Assembly: GCF_046557915.1 (NCBI RefSeq) | Contig: NZ_JBHEBG010000001.1 | Span: 124,001-188,000, forward strand | Reading direction: 5' to 3' | DNA from: JBHEBG01 sp046557915 | GTDB taxonomy: Bacteria > Bacteroidota > Bacteroidia > Flavobacteriales > Flavobacteriaceae | Length of the DNA: 64,000 bases | Shown: piece after piece, positions 51,765-61,287 of the stretch | How the letters are laid out: each line of letters starts with the position of its first letter | Position numbering within the stretch: position 1 is the stretch's first letter | Program-made: the position numbers and the translations under genes | Notes under the pieces: generated by a model | Database searches by the model: none | Told to the model about the DNA's origin: nothing | Seen by the model: the letters and a program-made list of their open reading frames with translations, nothing else

Positions 51765-54700
51765 ATGAAGATTACGCTACTAAAAAGCTTTGTGCTTTCC
51801 GGGGTTTTTCTATGCTTTGGAATTACGCAGGCTCAAGAGGTATCAGGTACGGTTTCCGATGCAAGTGGTCCTTTGCCCGGGGCCAGCGTTGTGGTAAAGG
51901 GAACCACAAATGGTACACAAACAGACTTTGATGGTAATTATACCATTAGCGACGTAGGCAGCGATGCTACGTTGGTTGTAAGCTACATTGGCTTTAGTAC
52001 TCAAGAAATTGCGGTCAACGGCCAAACAACTATCAACGTAACCTTGCAAGAAGATGCAAGTGAGTTGGATGAGGTGGTGGTTGTAGGTTATGGTACACAA
52101 ACTAGAAGAACAGCCGTTGGTGCCGTAGAAAGCGTTAAGTCGGAAGAGTTTAACAAAGGTGTTATCGTAAACCCGCAACAATTGATCCAAGGTAAAACTG
52201 CAGGGGTTCAAATTTCGGCCACTACAGGTGAACCAGGAGCAGCTGTTAACGTTAGGATACGGGGTACGGCTTCTGTAAGATCTAATAACAACCCGCTTTA
52301 CGTGGTAGATGGTGTGCCTTTGAACGGAGGCGACACTTCCGGTGTTTCTGGAGGTGGTAACACAGATATTGGAACAGGTGCAGCTTTAGATCCATTAAGC
52401 TTTTTGAATCCAAATGATATTGCGAGTATCGATATACTAAAAGATGCTTCCGCAACTGCAATTTATGGTTCTCGTGGGGCAAACGGGGTAGTACTTATTA
52501 CCACTAAAAAAGGTAGGTCAGGTAGAAGCGTATTAGAATTTTCTTCTACTTTTTCAGTGGGCTATATTCCGAACCAATTGGATGTTTTATCTGTAGACCA
52601 GTTCCTTGGAGCTCAGGGAGATCTTGGCGGAACAGTAGCTGATTTTGATTTTGGGGCTAGAAACAAGTGGCAAGACGAAATCTACAGAACTTCCTTTACC
52701 CAGAACTATAACCTCTCTTACGGAGGTGGTAACGAAGATGGTAACTATAGACTTTCCTTTGGATATCAGGATCAGGAAGGTGAGGTTGAAGATAGTACTT
52801 TCGATCGTTTAACGGCACGTTTCAATGCTTCACAGTTTTTCTTCGACGATAAACTGAGACTTACAACACAAGCAACTATCTCCAATATTGAGGCACAAAG
52901 ACCTCCTATTGCGGATAACCCAAATGCAAGGGGAGATTTATTGGCCACGACGTGGGCATTTAATCCTACACAGCCGATATTCTTAGCTGACGGTAGTTTT
53001 AATCAGCCTACCTTTGAAACTCGTAATCCGCTTGCAGTTCTCGGTTTGTCCAGAAACGTTGCAAGTACACTTAGAGCGCTTATAAACGTTGGAGCGGAGT
53101 ACAGATTTTCGGATAACCTAAAGTTCAATACAAACGTAGGATTGGACAAATCAGCGTCTTCTGCAAATTCAGCAATTAATTCAGCTTTTAATTCAGAGCA
53201 AACTCTTGGAATAGGTAGAGCCAACTTCTTTGAAGTTGATTTAACAAATACAACTTGGGAATCTTACTTTAACTATAACAAAAGTTTTGGAGAGGATAAT
53301 AATGTACTGGATATTACTTTAGGACATTCTTATCAAGAATTTGTTGCGGAAAGTCTTACGATAAACGCAGCAAACTTTAGAACCGCTGATTTGTTTCAAA
53401 TGGTGAATAACCTGGCTTCTGCTACAACGTTCTCCAATCAATCAGCGCTGACAAGAGATGAACTACAATCATTCTTTTTAAGGACCAATTATTCTCTTAA
53501 AGGAAAGTATAATTTTTCTGGGACTATAAGAATTGACGGTTCATCAAGATTTGGTGGTAATAATCAATATGGAACTTTTGGAGCCGTGGGTGCTTCTTGG
53601 GCACTATCCGAAGAAGACTGGTTTCCAGAATTTTTCGATACGTTTAGGCTTAGAGCTGCTTATGGGGTAACAGGTAACCAAGAAGGGCTTGGTAATAACC
53701 AGTTTACTGCTCGTGAAAGATTCAATGTAGGTAACATAGATCAAACTCCCCCAGCAACTGGTGGTATAGACAATGGAGGTAACTTTAATCCAGGCGGTAC
53801 CTTATTCGCAGCATTCGACAATCCTGATTTGAAATGGGAGGAAAACGAACAGTTGAATATTGGTGTAGACTTTGCATTTGCCGATAATAAGGTTAGCGGT
53901 TCCGTAGAATACTATAGTAGAATTACATCAGGTTTCTTACTGCAAGTGCAAAGTGCGCAACCCGCGGTACAACCTTTTGTTTTCGAAAACGTAGATGGAG
54001 AGATAAAGAACTCTGGTGTTGAACTAAATTTAAACGTTACTCCTATAGAAAATGATGATTTCACTTGGGACATCAATTTCAATATAGGGTATAACGACAA
54101 CACAATCCAGAACTTTACCGGGCAGCCTATTCAAACGGGTGCTATTAACGGTCCTGGATTAACTGGAGCTTTTGCGCAACAATTGGAAAATGGACAACCG
54201 CTGTTCAGTTTTTATATGAACGAGTGGGTAGGACTTACACCAGTGGCGGATCCAAACAATATTGGGCCTACTGAAGGGGTGAACATTTTCTTGGATGCCA
54301 ATAATGAAGAATCTAATGTGGGTACACCGAGGTTTATCGGAGAAAGTGCTTTGCCAGACATTACATTAGGTTTTACACAAAACTTCCGATACAAAAACTG
54401 GGATATGAGTATCTTCTTTAACGGTCAGTTCGGACAATCGGTTTATAGCAACAACAGAAATGCGTTCTTCGCTATAGGTAACTTGGCGCAAGGTAGGAAT
54501 GTAACCACAGATGTTTTACCGTTTGTTGGTAGGGAGAACCCACTTAACATTGCTGAAGTATCTTCAAGATTCTTAGAGGATGCTTCCTTCCTAAGATTGC
54601 AAAATGTTAGTATAGGGCACAATGTTCCCGTTTCAGAAACAAGTATCTTCAGCGGGTTTAGAGTTTTTGCCAATGTGCAGAACCTTTTTGTGATTACCGA

Positions 54701-54827
54701 TTACAGTGGACAAGACCCTGAAGTTTCTGTAGATAGAAATTTAAATAACGTACCTTCATTGGGAATAGACTTGACAGCCTTTCCAAGACCTACCACAATT
54801 TCTTTAGGCTTTAACGCAAGTTTTTAA
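51765..54827 (+). CDS. susC: SusC/RagA TonB-dependent outer-membrane transporter
   Basis: 1020 residues. Signal peptide to about residue 23 (GITQAQ), a CarboxypepD-regulatory-like domain (VSGTVSDASGPLPGASVVVKGTTNGTQTDFDGNYTISDVG...LVVSYIGF) to about 95, the TonB-box region DEVVVVGYGTQ near 101, a plug domain with PLYVVDGVPLNGGD and DASATAIYGSRGANGVVLITTKKG near 180-250, then a beta-barrel ending SLGFNASF. It imports oligosaccharides with its SusD partner, here probably maltodextrins given the flanking GH13/GH65 genes. susD follows after 16 bp. Confidence 0.93.
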   Translation: MKITLLKSFVLSGVFLCFGITQAQEVSGTVSDASGPLPGASVVVKGTTNGTQTDFDGNYTISDVGSDATLVVSYIGFSTQEIAVNGQTTINVTLQEDASELDEVVVVGYGTQTRRTAVGAVESVKSEEFNKGVIVNPQQLIQGKTAGVQISATTGEPGAAVNVRIRGTASVRSNNNPLYVVDGVPLNGGDTSGVSGGGNTDIGTGAALDPLSFLNPNDIASIDILKDASATAIYGSRGANGVVLITTKKGRSGRSVLEFSSTFSVGYIPNQLDVLSVDQFLGAQGDLGGTVADFDFGARNKWQDEIYRTSFTQNYNLSYGGGNEDGNYRLSFGYQDQEGEVEDSTFDRLTARFNASQFFFDDKLRLTTQATISNIEAQRPPIADNPNARGDLLATTWAFNPTQPIFLADGSFNQPTFETRNPLAVLGLSRNVASTLRALINVGAEYRFSDNLKFNTNVGLDKSASSANSAINSAFNSEQTLGIGRANFFEVDLTNTTWESYFNYNKSFGEDNNVLDITLGHSYQEFVAESLTINAANFRTADLFQMVNNLASATTFSNQSALTRDELQSFFLRTNYSLKGKYNFSGTIRIDGSSRFGGNNQYGTFGAVGASWALSEEDWFPEFFDTFRLRAAYGVTGNQEGLGNNQFTARERFNVGNIDQTPPATGGIDNGGNFNPGGTLFAAFDNPDLKWEENEQLNIGVDFAFADNKVSGSVEYYSRITSGFLLQVQSAQPAVQPFVFENVDGEIKNSGVELNLNVTPIENDDFTWDINFNIGYNDNTIQNFTGQPIQTGAINGPGLTGAFAQQLENGQPLFSFYMNEWVGLTPVADPNNIGPTEGVNIFLDANNEESNVGTPRFIGESALPDITLGFTQNFRYKNWDMSIFFNGQFGQSVYSNNRNAFFAIGNLAQGRNVTTDVLPFVGRENPLNIAEVSSRFLEDASFLRLQNVSIGHNVPVSETSIFSGFRVFANVQNLFVITDYSGQDPEVSVDRNLNNVPSLGIDLTAFPRPTTISLGFNASF

Positions 54828-54843
54828 TATAAAAAAAATAGTA

Positions 54844-56394
54844 ATGATGAGAAAAAAAATGATTACAAATCGATTGGCCCAATACCTTGGACTAGCCACG
54901 TTATTCCTGGTAGGGCAAGCATGTACGGATTTGGAGCCGCCTTTACAAGACTCCGTTTCCGTTGAATCTTCGGAGGGTACTTTTGGTGGTGTTACCAGTA
55001 CTACCAACTCTTTGGAAGCACTCTACAATAACATTGAAAACCTTAATGGTCAAAACAACGAGTATGCGTTGATGGAGGTGACTGCGGATAACGTAGCGGT
55101 TTTGACTAGAGGGGCTGACTGGGGTGATAATGGTGTTTGGAGACAACTTCATAACCATACTTGGAATGCAACACAACTTTATGTGTTGAATTCTTGGAAT
55201 AACAGAAACTCCCAGATCTTGGCTGCAACCCAATTATTGGATCCTGCATCCGGTGCTGATGATATCATTACCGCACAGGCAGAAGTTATTAGAGCCATTA
55301 ACATGTTTATGGTACTAAATTTCTTTGGTCAGGTTCCTTTTAGAGGTGTAAACGAAGGTGTAGATGTTGATCCTACCGTTCTAAGCGCACAGGAAGCATT
55401 TGATGCCGTAATTCTAGATTTAAATAATGCCATATCTAGTGGTAATCTTCATACTGATGGTCCGGATGGTGATCTTTTTACCATTGGTGAGGCCGCAGCG
55501 CGCTTCATTAGGGCCAAGGTGAATTTAAATTCTGCCAGTATCCTAGGAGCAGCTCCTGCAGGTGCCATGGATGCGGTAATTGCCGATGTAAATGCTATTG
55601 AGGCCTTAGGATTTAGCTTAGATCCTGGGACTGGCCCCAATGCCTATTTCGATATATGGGACTTGTCCGTTGGAAACGATGAAGTTATAATGGCGTTGGA
55701 CGTAGGTACCGGTCAAAGGGTATTTAATATGATTCACCCGAACCAAACGGGATGGAATGGTTTTGTTACCCTTACCGAAACATTTAGATTACACGGTACT
55801 AGCGACGTAAATGAAGATGCTCGTTTAGGTTTAGCCGGTCCTGATTTTAACGGATTGTCTACGGGTTATTTAAGAGGCCAGCAATTGAATGGCAGTGGCG
55901 ATATGCTCTTTGACAGACAAGGTGCGCCGCTGGTTTATGAAGATGAGTTGTTGACCAGTTTAGAGATTAATAATGAGCGTAATGGTATACGTATCGTTAA
56001 GTATCCTCAGAGAGGGGGAGATGGTTTCCCTGATCCATCCAATGATTTTATTTTCACAAGATTTGCGGAAGCACTGCTTATGCGTGCCGAGGCAGAACTT
56101 AGAGGAGGTTCCGGATCAACTTCAAGTGCATTGGCAGATGTAAATGCCATTAGAACACGAGCTGGTGTTGCTACCCTTGGTTCCTTAAGTTTAGAACAAA
56201 TGAAGGATGAAATCACCAAGGAAATGAATTCTGAAGCCAATATTGCCGGGAATAGAGCCGTGCAAATCCGCTTTGGAACGTTCGCGGACACTTGGGAGAT
56301 GAAAGATATACAGGACGAGTTTAGAAAATTATTCCCTATTCCTGCTACTGCCTTGGGTTCAAATCCAAATTTGGTACAAAACGAAGGATACTAG
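54844..56394 (+). CDS. susD: SusD/RagB surface glycan-binding lipoprotein
   Basis: 516 residues. The lipoprotein signal ends LVGQACTDLEPP (Cys27). TPR-like helices and the SusD fold follow, with RAINMFMVLNFFGQVPF near 150, ARFIRAKVNLN near 220, FTRFAEALLMRAEAELRGGSG near 402, and the terminal FPIPATALGSNPNLVQNEGY. It caps SusC and binds the glycan. No susE/susF or further hydrolase gene follows; transcription ends at the strong hairpin at 56426. Confidence 0.92.
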   Translation: MMRKKMITNRLAQYLGLATLFLVGQACTDLEPPLQDSVSVESSEGTFGGVTSTTNSLEALYNNIENLNGQNNEYALMEVTADNVAVLTRGADWGDNGVWRQLHNHTWNATQLYVLNSWNNRNSQILAATQLLDPASGADDIITAQAEVIRAINMFMVLNFFGQVPFRGVNEGVDVDPTVLSAQEAFDAVILDLNNAISSGNLHTDGPDGDLFTIGEAAARFIRAKVNLNSASILGAAPAGAMDAVIADVNAIEALGFSLDPGTGPNAYFDIWDLSVGNDEVIMALDVGTGQRVFNMIHPNQTGWNGFVTLTETFRLHGTSDVNEDARLGLAGPDFNGLSTGYLRGQQLNGSGDMLFDRQGAPLVYEDELLTSLEINNERNGIRIVKYPQRGGDGFPDPSNDFIFTRFAEALLMRAEAELRGGSGSTSSALADVNAIRTRAGVATLGSLSLEQMKDEITKEMNSEANIAGNRAVQIRFGTFADTWEMKDIQDEFRKLFPIPATALGSNPNLVQNEGY

Positions 56395-56425
56395 TTTAAG
56401 ATAAAGTTTAAGTTTTAAATGAGAG

Positions 56426-56452
56426 GAGAGGGCAATTGCCCTCTCTTTTTTG
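56426..56452 (+). terminator. Rho-independent terminator after susD
   Basis: A perfect 10-bp stem GAGAGGGCAA/TTGCCCTCTC is followed by six T. It separates the maltose locus from the next regulon. Confidence 0.85.
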
Positions 56453-56495
56453 TTTTAGAAACTAGTCCATGTTATTGGAGAGCGTTTTTTTAATC

Positions 56496-56519
56496 AATAA
56501 TGTAAACGTTTACATTATT
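56496..56519. promoter_or_regulatory. Perfect 24-bp LacI-type operator 1
   Basis: AATAATGTAAAC is followed directly by its exact reverse complement. The CG-centred core TGTAAACGTTTACA recurs at 59147-59164. It lies 24 bp before the exporter gene that precedes the LacI gene, so the regulator likely controls itself through this site. Confidence 0.8.
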
Positions 56520-56543
56520 TATTCTTAAATTCGCCGAATAACT

Positions 56544-57476
56544 ATGCTTTCAAAACCAGCATCATACATTTTAGCCGCTCTAGTATTACTAGGCACCCTT
56601 TTGGGATATATATCCCCTGCCATTGCCTTATCTATAGGTATGGTAAACGGAATATTTCAAACCGTGGATAAAGAGCTGGTTCAGCAAAATGTGGGGTTTC
56701 AAAAAACCTTACTTCAGTTGTCCGTGGTAGGTCTGGGTTTTGGTATTCATATTCAAGAAGCCCTTGTAATGGGTTCCAATAGCTTTTTTGTAAGCCTTAT
56801 TGCAATAGTCTTTACTTTTATCATTGCGTTTACCATTGCAAAGATTGCTAAGGCCGAAAAAATAACTACCATTTTGGTCGCCTCTGGAACTGCCATTTGT
56901 GGAGGTAGTGCTATTGCTGCCGTAAGCCCAAGTTTAAAAGCCAGTTCTTATCAGACATCCATTGCCTTGGCCATTGTATTTCTTTTAAATGCCATAGCTC
57001 TTTTTATTTTCCCAACAATAGGCCACTTCTTCGATTTAAATCAAGGGCAGTTTGGACTTTGGTGCGCCATAGCCATACACGATACAAGCTCCGTAGTTGG
57101 GGCCAGCGAATTGTTTGGCGAAGAATCTTTGGCTATCGCTACCACAACAAAACTGGTAAGGACCCTATGGATCATTCCTCTAGTGCTGATCATTTCTTTT
57201 GGCTCCCAATCCAAGGACAAGTTTGCTTTCCCATGGTTTATTCTGGGTTTTTTACTGGCCATGATTTTGTCGTCTTATGTTCCACAAATGGAAGCAGTAA
57301 GTGAGAAAATTGTATGGTTGTCTAGAAAATTGCTGATTTTTACTTTATTCCTAATCGGACTTCAAATCAATATAGCACAACTTAAAAAACTTGGTTTCAA
57401 CATTTTGATCGTAGGGGTTTTAACCTGGTTGATTTTAGCTGTTGTTTCCCTTTCCTATATCGTAAATTATACTTAG
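56544..57476 (+). CDS. YeiH-family putative sulfate/sulfite exporter
   Basis: 310 residues, ten or so membrane helices. ILVASGTAICGGSAIAAVSPSLKA near 115 and WCAIAIHDTSSVVGASELFG near 175 are the YeiH (UPF0324) signature. The family is annotated as a putative sulfate exporter on context, not on direct biochemistry. Directly behind a perfect LacI-type operator and followed 53 bp later by the LacI gene, it forms a regulated transcription unit. Sitting beside a desulfonating-type monooxygenase, a role in removing sulfite or sulfate is the natural reading. Confidence 0.85.
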   Translation: MLSKPASYILAALVLLGTLLGYISPAIALSIGMVNGIFQTVDKELVQQNVGFQKTLLQLSVVGLGFGIHIQEALVMGSNSFFVSLIAIVFTFIIAFTIAKIAKAEKITTILVASGTAICGGSAIAAVSPSLKASSYQTSIALAIVFLLNAIALFIFPTIGHFFDLNQGQFGLWCAIAIHDTSSVVGASELFGEESLAIATTTKLVRTLWIIPLVLIISFGSQSKDKFAFPWFILGFLLAMILSSYVPQMEAVSEKIVWLSRKLLIFTLFLIGLQINIAQLKKLGFNILIVGVLTWLILAVVSLSYIVNYT

Positions 57477-57529
57477 CATAAGGAAAAGTATCATCGGGTT
57501 ACAAGAAAAGTACCTAATTTTACCATACT

Positions 57530-58531
57530 ATGGCAGGAATAAAGGACATCGCCAAAATAACAGGTCTATCGGTCGCAACCATATCCAGGGTATTCAATGA
57601 TAGCCCCTTGGTTTCTCAGAAGACCAAAACAAAGGTACTACAAACTGCCAGGGAACTAGACTACCAGCCCAATATGATGGCGGCAGCGTTGCGAAGCGGC
57701 AAGAGTAAAATTATTGGCGTCATAGTCCCTGAAGTAAACAACAATTTCTTTAGCAGTATTATCAACGGAATTGAACAAAAAGTAAGTGATTTGGGATACA
57801 ACATCATTATTTCCCAGTCGCACGAATCCGAAAAAAATGAAAGCGCTGCCTTGCAATCCTTTGCACAACTTAATACTGATGGTGTATTGATGTCCCTTTC
57901 CAAGGAAACTACGGACTTTTCCCAAATCCGGAAATTGATAAGAGGTAAAATACCCATAGTGTTTTTTGATAGGGCCCCGGAAATAGAACAAGTAAATTCG
58001 GTGGTCCTCGATGATTATCAAGGAGCTTTTTTAGCAACGCAGCATCTTATTGATCAAGGATGCAAACACATCGTACATATCGCAGGAGATGTTAACGTAT
58101 CTATTTTTAATGAACGTAGGCTGGGTTTTAGTGGAGCAATGAAAAAAAATGGAATTACCTGTAACAAAAAAAACATTATTGAACTGTATTGGAACATCCA
58201 AGCGGATAAAACTTTACTAAAAGAGTATCTAGCGCAAAACAAATCCACGGATGGTATTTTTGTTTTTGGCGATGAGGGTTGTCTGTATGTAATGAATATC
58301 CTAAAAGAGTTGGGTGTAGACATACCGGGACAGATAAAATTAATTGGTTTTGGTAATGCAGATTATAGTGCCTTCGTAAATCCTGCAATAAGTACTATAG
58401 ACCAAAAATGTGCAGAGATGGGACTTTGGGCGGCCGAAATATTGCTCAAAAATCTAGGGAGCGATCAAGCTACTTTTTCCAAACGCGTATTGTCTCCGGA
58501 ACTAATCGTTAGAGATTCCACTAGAAAGTAA
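57530..58531 (+). CDS. LacI-family regulator of the desulfonation-type locus
   Basis: 333 residues. HTH head IKDIAKITGLSVATISRVFNDSPLVSQKTKTKVLQTARELDYQPNMMAAALRSGK, then a sugar-binding-protein-like effector domain with IGVIVPEVNNNFFSSIINGIEQ, IPIVFFDRAPEIEQVNSVVLDDYQGAF and IKLIGFGNADYSAFVNPAISTIDQ. It is flanked by two identical operator cores, at 56496 and 59147. An intracellular sugar or sugar sulfonate would be the inducer. Confidence 0.93.
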   Translation: MAGIKDIAKITGLSVATISRVFNDSPLVSQKTKTKVLQTARELDYQPNMMAAALRSGKSKIIGVIVPEVNNNFFSSIINGIEQKVSDLGYNIIISQSHESEKNESAALQSFAQLNTDGVLMSLSKETTDFSQIRKLIRGKIPIVFFDRAPEIEQVNSVVLDDYQGAFLATQHLIDQGCKHIVHIAGDVNVSIFNERRLGFSGAMKKNGITCNKKNIIELYWNIQADKTLLKEYLAQNKSTDGIFVFGDEGCLYVMNILKELGVDIPGQIKLIGFGNADYSAFVNPAISTIDQKCAEMGLWAAEILLKNLGSDQATFSKRVLSPELIVRDSTRK

Positions 58532-58548
58532 TAACAAGACGTAAGAAT

Positions 58549-59091
58549 TTAGAACCCTAAAAACTGATCAATTTGTTTTTGAAGGCTTTTCATGGCATCC
58601 TCGCTTAGGGTATTGCTCTCCTTACTTAGTTCTTTGTAAATAGAGGAAATGGGGTTTTTGTTAGGATGAACGTACATTCCTAAATGATTTAAAACATCCG
58701 CCAAATGATCCATTCCTCTTAAATTTCCTGCCCTACCCGATGCAATACCGGTTATACACGCTTTTTTACCCCCAAAACTAATGTCGTAATCCCTCACTGA
58801 CATAGAATCCAAAATCAATTTTAGTATTCCCGGATAACTGCCGTTATATTCCGGAACAAAGAACCAAAGCTTTGTAGAGGGTATAAAATAGGTGTCCTGT
58901 ACATATCTAATAATCTCAGGTTGTTCAGAATCCTTATACATGGTTTCGCTCACCATATTAGTGTCTAAATCGGACAAATCCAGAAAACGAACCTCGGTTT
59001 CTACCTGCTCGGATAATCTGTCGCACACGTGCTTCGCAAAATGTACGGTCTTATTGTTTTTTCTGTTGGATCCGGAAATAATAGTTATCAT
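58549..59091 (-). CDS. NAD(P)H-dependent FMN reductase
   Basis: 180 residues of the flavodoxin-like NADPH-FMN reductase family: IISGSNRKNNKT at the N-terminus (FMN phosphate loop), WFFVPEYNGSYPGILKLILD near 76 and GIASGRAGNLRGMDHL near 113. It would supply FMNH2. It is divergent from the aldo/keto reductase gene, with operator 2 in between, so it probably responds to the same regulator. FMNH2 is what the SsuD-like monooxygenase at 60130 needs, which gives it a clear partner. General quinone-type reductase activity is the alternative. Confidence 0.85.
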   Translation of the reverse strand: MITIISGSNRKNNKTVHFAKHVCDRLSEQVETEVRFLDLSDLDTNMVSETMYKDSEQPEIIRYVQDTYFIPSTKLWFFVPEYNGSYPGILKLILDSMSVRDYDISFGGKKACITGIASGRAGNLRGMDHLADVLNHLGMYVHPNKNPISSIYKELSKESNTLSEDAMKSLQKQIDQFLGF

Positions 59092-59146
59092 TTTGTCCTC
59101 TAATTCTTGTATTCGGTAAAAGAAGGATAAAATTAATAAAATTTTT

Positions 59147-59164
59147 AATGTAAACGTTTACATT
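59147..59164. promoter_or_regulatory. Perfect 18-bp LacI-type operator 2
   Basis: AATGTAAAC is followed by its exact reverse complement, sharing the 14-bp core TGTAAACGTTTACA with operator 1. It sits in the 124-bp gap between the divergent FMN reductase and aldo/keto reductase genes and covers the expected -33 region of the latter's promoter, a good position for repression. Confidence 0.8.
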
Positions 59165-59179
59165 TTTTGTTTTTTTGCA

Positions 59180-59187
59180 TATATTTG
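59180..59187 (+). promoter_or_regulatory. -7 promoter element of the aldo/keto reductase operon
   Basis: TATATTTG fits TAnnTTTG. It lies 28 bp before the ATG at 59216 and 15 bp after operator 2. Confidence 0.6.
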
Positions 59188-59215
59188 ATGGAAGTCATTT
59201 GAAATTACCGAAAAA

Positions 59216-60103
59216 ATGCTTAACAAAGAAAATATATCTCCCTATATCATAGGCACTATGCGGTTGGGATCTTGGGGCAACAAGCTTTCGACCAAGGCAT
59301 ATGAAAAATTCATTGAGCAATCTTTGGATTTAGGCCTCATGGATTTTGATCATGCGGATATCTATGGGGACTACACTACTGAAGGTGACTTTGGAGCGGT
59401 CCTAAAGAACAGATCGGATTTAAGGCAAAAGATGCGGATCATTACAAAATGTGGCATAAAAATGATGGCTCCGCAACGTCCAGACCATAAGTTAAAATCC
59501 TATGACCTCAGCAAAGGTCACATTTTGGATTCTGTGGAAAATTCGTTGAAAAACCTGCATACAGATTACATAGACCTTTTACTATTACATAGACCAGATT
59601 ATTTGCTAAACCCCCACGAAATAGCGGAGACATTTGAAAAATTGAAAAAAGAGGGAAAAGTGAAACATTTTGGTGTTTCCAATTTTACGACCTCACAATT
59701 CAACCTTCTAAACACTTTTACACCATTAGTTACCAATCAAATAGAGGTTTCCGTATTACATAGGAATGCTTTTGCCGATGGTACGTTAGACCAATGCCTT
59801 CAACTGAATACAATTCCCATGGCCTGGTCCCCATTGGGTGGAGGATCCTTATTCCAAAAATCGGATAAAAGCAATGTTAAAGCAATACAGAAAACACTGG
59901 GCCAACTTGCCGACAAATACAATTTGGCCATAGACCAAATGCTTTACGTTTGGTTGCGCAAGCATCCATCGGGTATTATACCTGTGTTGGGCACCTCAAA
60001 GATTGAACGAATAGAAGCGGCATGTGAAGCGCTCAAAACAACTATTACTCACGAAGAATGGTACATGCTTTGGCAAGCTGCCATTGGAAAAGAAATTGAT
60101 TAA
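59216..60103 (+). CDS. Aldo/keto reductase, YdhF-type
   Basis: 295 residues. The AKR catalytic set is visible: Asp and Tyr in MDFDHADIYGDYTTE near 44-50, Lys in RIITKCGIKM near 79, His in DLLLLHRPDYLL near 123; the NADPH site is VLGTSKIERIEAACEAL near 262. Closest type is E. coli YdhF-like. It is first in a plus-strand operon with the SsuD-like monooxygenase, 26 bp downstream. In oxidative sulfoquinovose breakdown an AKR reduces 6-oxo-glucose to glucose; this gene fits that slot, though substrate is inferred. Confidence 0.88.
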   Translation: MLNKENISPYIIGTMRLGSWGNKLSTKAYEKFIEQSLDLGLMDFDHADIYGDYTTEGDFGAVLKNRSDLRQKMRIITKCGIKMMAPQRPDHKLKSYDLSKGHILDSVENSLKNLHTDYIDLLLLHRPDYLLNPHEIAETFEKLKKEGKVKHFGVSNFTTSQFNLLNTFTPLVTNQIEVSVLHRNAFADGTLDQCLQLNTIPMAWSPLGGGSLFQKSDKSNVKAIQKTLGQLADKYNLAIDQMLYVWLRKHPSGIIPVLGTSKIERIEAACEALKTTITHEEWYMLWQAAIGKEID

Positions 60104-60129
60104 CAACAGCAATAAAAAGAAATTTTAAA

Positions 60130-61287
60130 ATGGATACAAGCAAAATAACAATAAGATCACCACATTTAGAAGGCGCCGAAGTGTCTTGGTTTGCCCCTAT
60201 TTGTAATGGGGACGATCGCTATTTAGGTGAAAGGGACATGGCTTATAAAAGTACATTTGAAAATGCTTCTCAAATTTTATTGACAGCAGATAAAAATGGG
60301 TTTCGCAACATTCTTTGCCCCTCATCCTATCAGGTAGGACAGGACACATTGCCATTTGCGGCGGCTGTGGCCCCAATGACCGAACAGATTAATTTATTGG
60401 CTGCCATACGATGTGGTGAAATTCATCCTCCCATGTTGGCAAGAACCTTGGCTACTATAGATCATATTTTAAAGGGAAGGTTTACAATAAATATCATATC
60501 CTCAAATCTCCCGGGAGAAGACTTATCCTCAGAGGATAGATACCAACGTTCCAGAGAAGTGATAGAAATTCTAAAGCAGGCATGGACACAAGACGAGATA
60601 GATTTCCAAGGAAAGTTTTATAATATGAAACTACCATCCCTGCCCACCAAAACCTATCAAAAAGATGGTCCGTTACTCTATTTTGGAGGATATTCCCCCG
60701 CAGCTGTAGACCTATGTGCCGAACATTGTGATGTATACCTTATGTGGCCAGAAACCGAAGGCAACCTAAAAACCTTGATGGAGAATATGAGCGCCAAAGC
60801 TGCATCATATGGCCGTAAAGTAGATTTTGGGCTAAGGGTTCACGTGGTGGTAAGGGAAACTGAGGAAGAGGCAAGAGCTTATGCCGATAGTATTATTTCC
60901 AAATTGGGTGTTGAACAGGGAATAGAAATGAGGGAGCGTGCCTTGGATGCCAAATCCTATGGTGTTAGCAGGCAAGCCCAAATGCGCGAAATTTCCAAGG
61001 ACGACGGTTATGTAGAACCAAATATGTGGACGGGTATTGGTAAAGGGAGATCTGGTTGCGGGGCTGCGCTTGTTGGCACTCCTGACCAAATTGTAGAAAA
61101 ATTAAACAGATATATGGACATGGGCATCCGAGCCTTTATTTTCTCTGGGTATCCCCATAAAGAAGAATGTGAGCGCTTTGCCAAATTGGTTTTGCCAAAG
61201 CTTAAAACCTTTTCCATGCCCATTGCACAAGGTAAAGTTTCTGAGGAAGTACCTATGTCTCCCTTAGCAGCAGGAATTAGGGTTTAA
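60130..61287 (+). CDS. SsuD-like FMNH2-dependent sulfonate monooxygenase
   Basis: 385 residues, luciferase-like (LLM) fold. It aligns along its length with alkanesulfonate monooxygenase SsuD: LLYFGGYSPAAVDLCAEHCD near 178, KAASYGRKVDFGLRVHVVVRET near 222, NMWTGIGKGRSGCGAALVG near 300 and FIFSGYPHKEECERF near 337. The SsuD residues Arg226, His228, Arg297 and Tyr331 have clear counterparts here (RVH, GRSG, GYPH). The position of Cys54 is not obviously conserved (LCPSSYQ). SmoC-type sulfoquinovose monooxygenases belong to this branch. With an AKR, FMN reductase and sugar-like symporter beside it, a sugar sulfonate is a better candidate substrate than a simple alkanesulfonate. Confidence 0.88.
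   Translation: MDTSKITIRSPHLEGAEVSWFAPICNGDDRYLGERDMAYKSTFENASQILLTADKNGFRNILCPSSYQVGQDTLPFAAAVAPMTEQINLLAAIRCGEIHPPMLARTLATIDHILKGRFTINIISSNLPGEDLSSEDRYQRSREVIEILKQAWTQDEIDFQGKFYNMKLPSLPTKTYQKDGPLLYFGGYSPAAVDLCAEHCDVYLMWPETEGNLKTLMENMSAKAASYGRKVDFGLRVHVVVRETEEEARAYADSIISKLGVEQGIEMRERALDAKSYGVSRQAQMREISKDDGYVEPNMWTGIGKGRSGCGAALVGTPDQIVEKLNRYMDMGIRAFIFSGYPHKEECERFAKLVLPKLKTFSMPIAQGKVSEEVPMSPLAAGIRV

Noticed and set aside
60130..61287. Ordinary sulfur-starvation alkanesulfonate (Ssu) operon
   Set aside because: No SsuABC transporter or Cbl/CysB-type regulator is present; a LacI regulator, AKR and SSS symporter point to carbon-source use of a sugar-like sulfonate. It remains the main alternative until tested.
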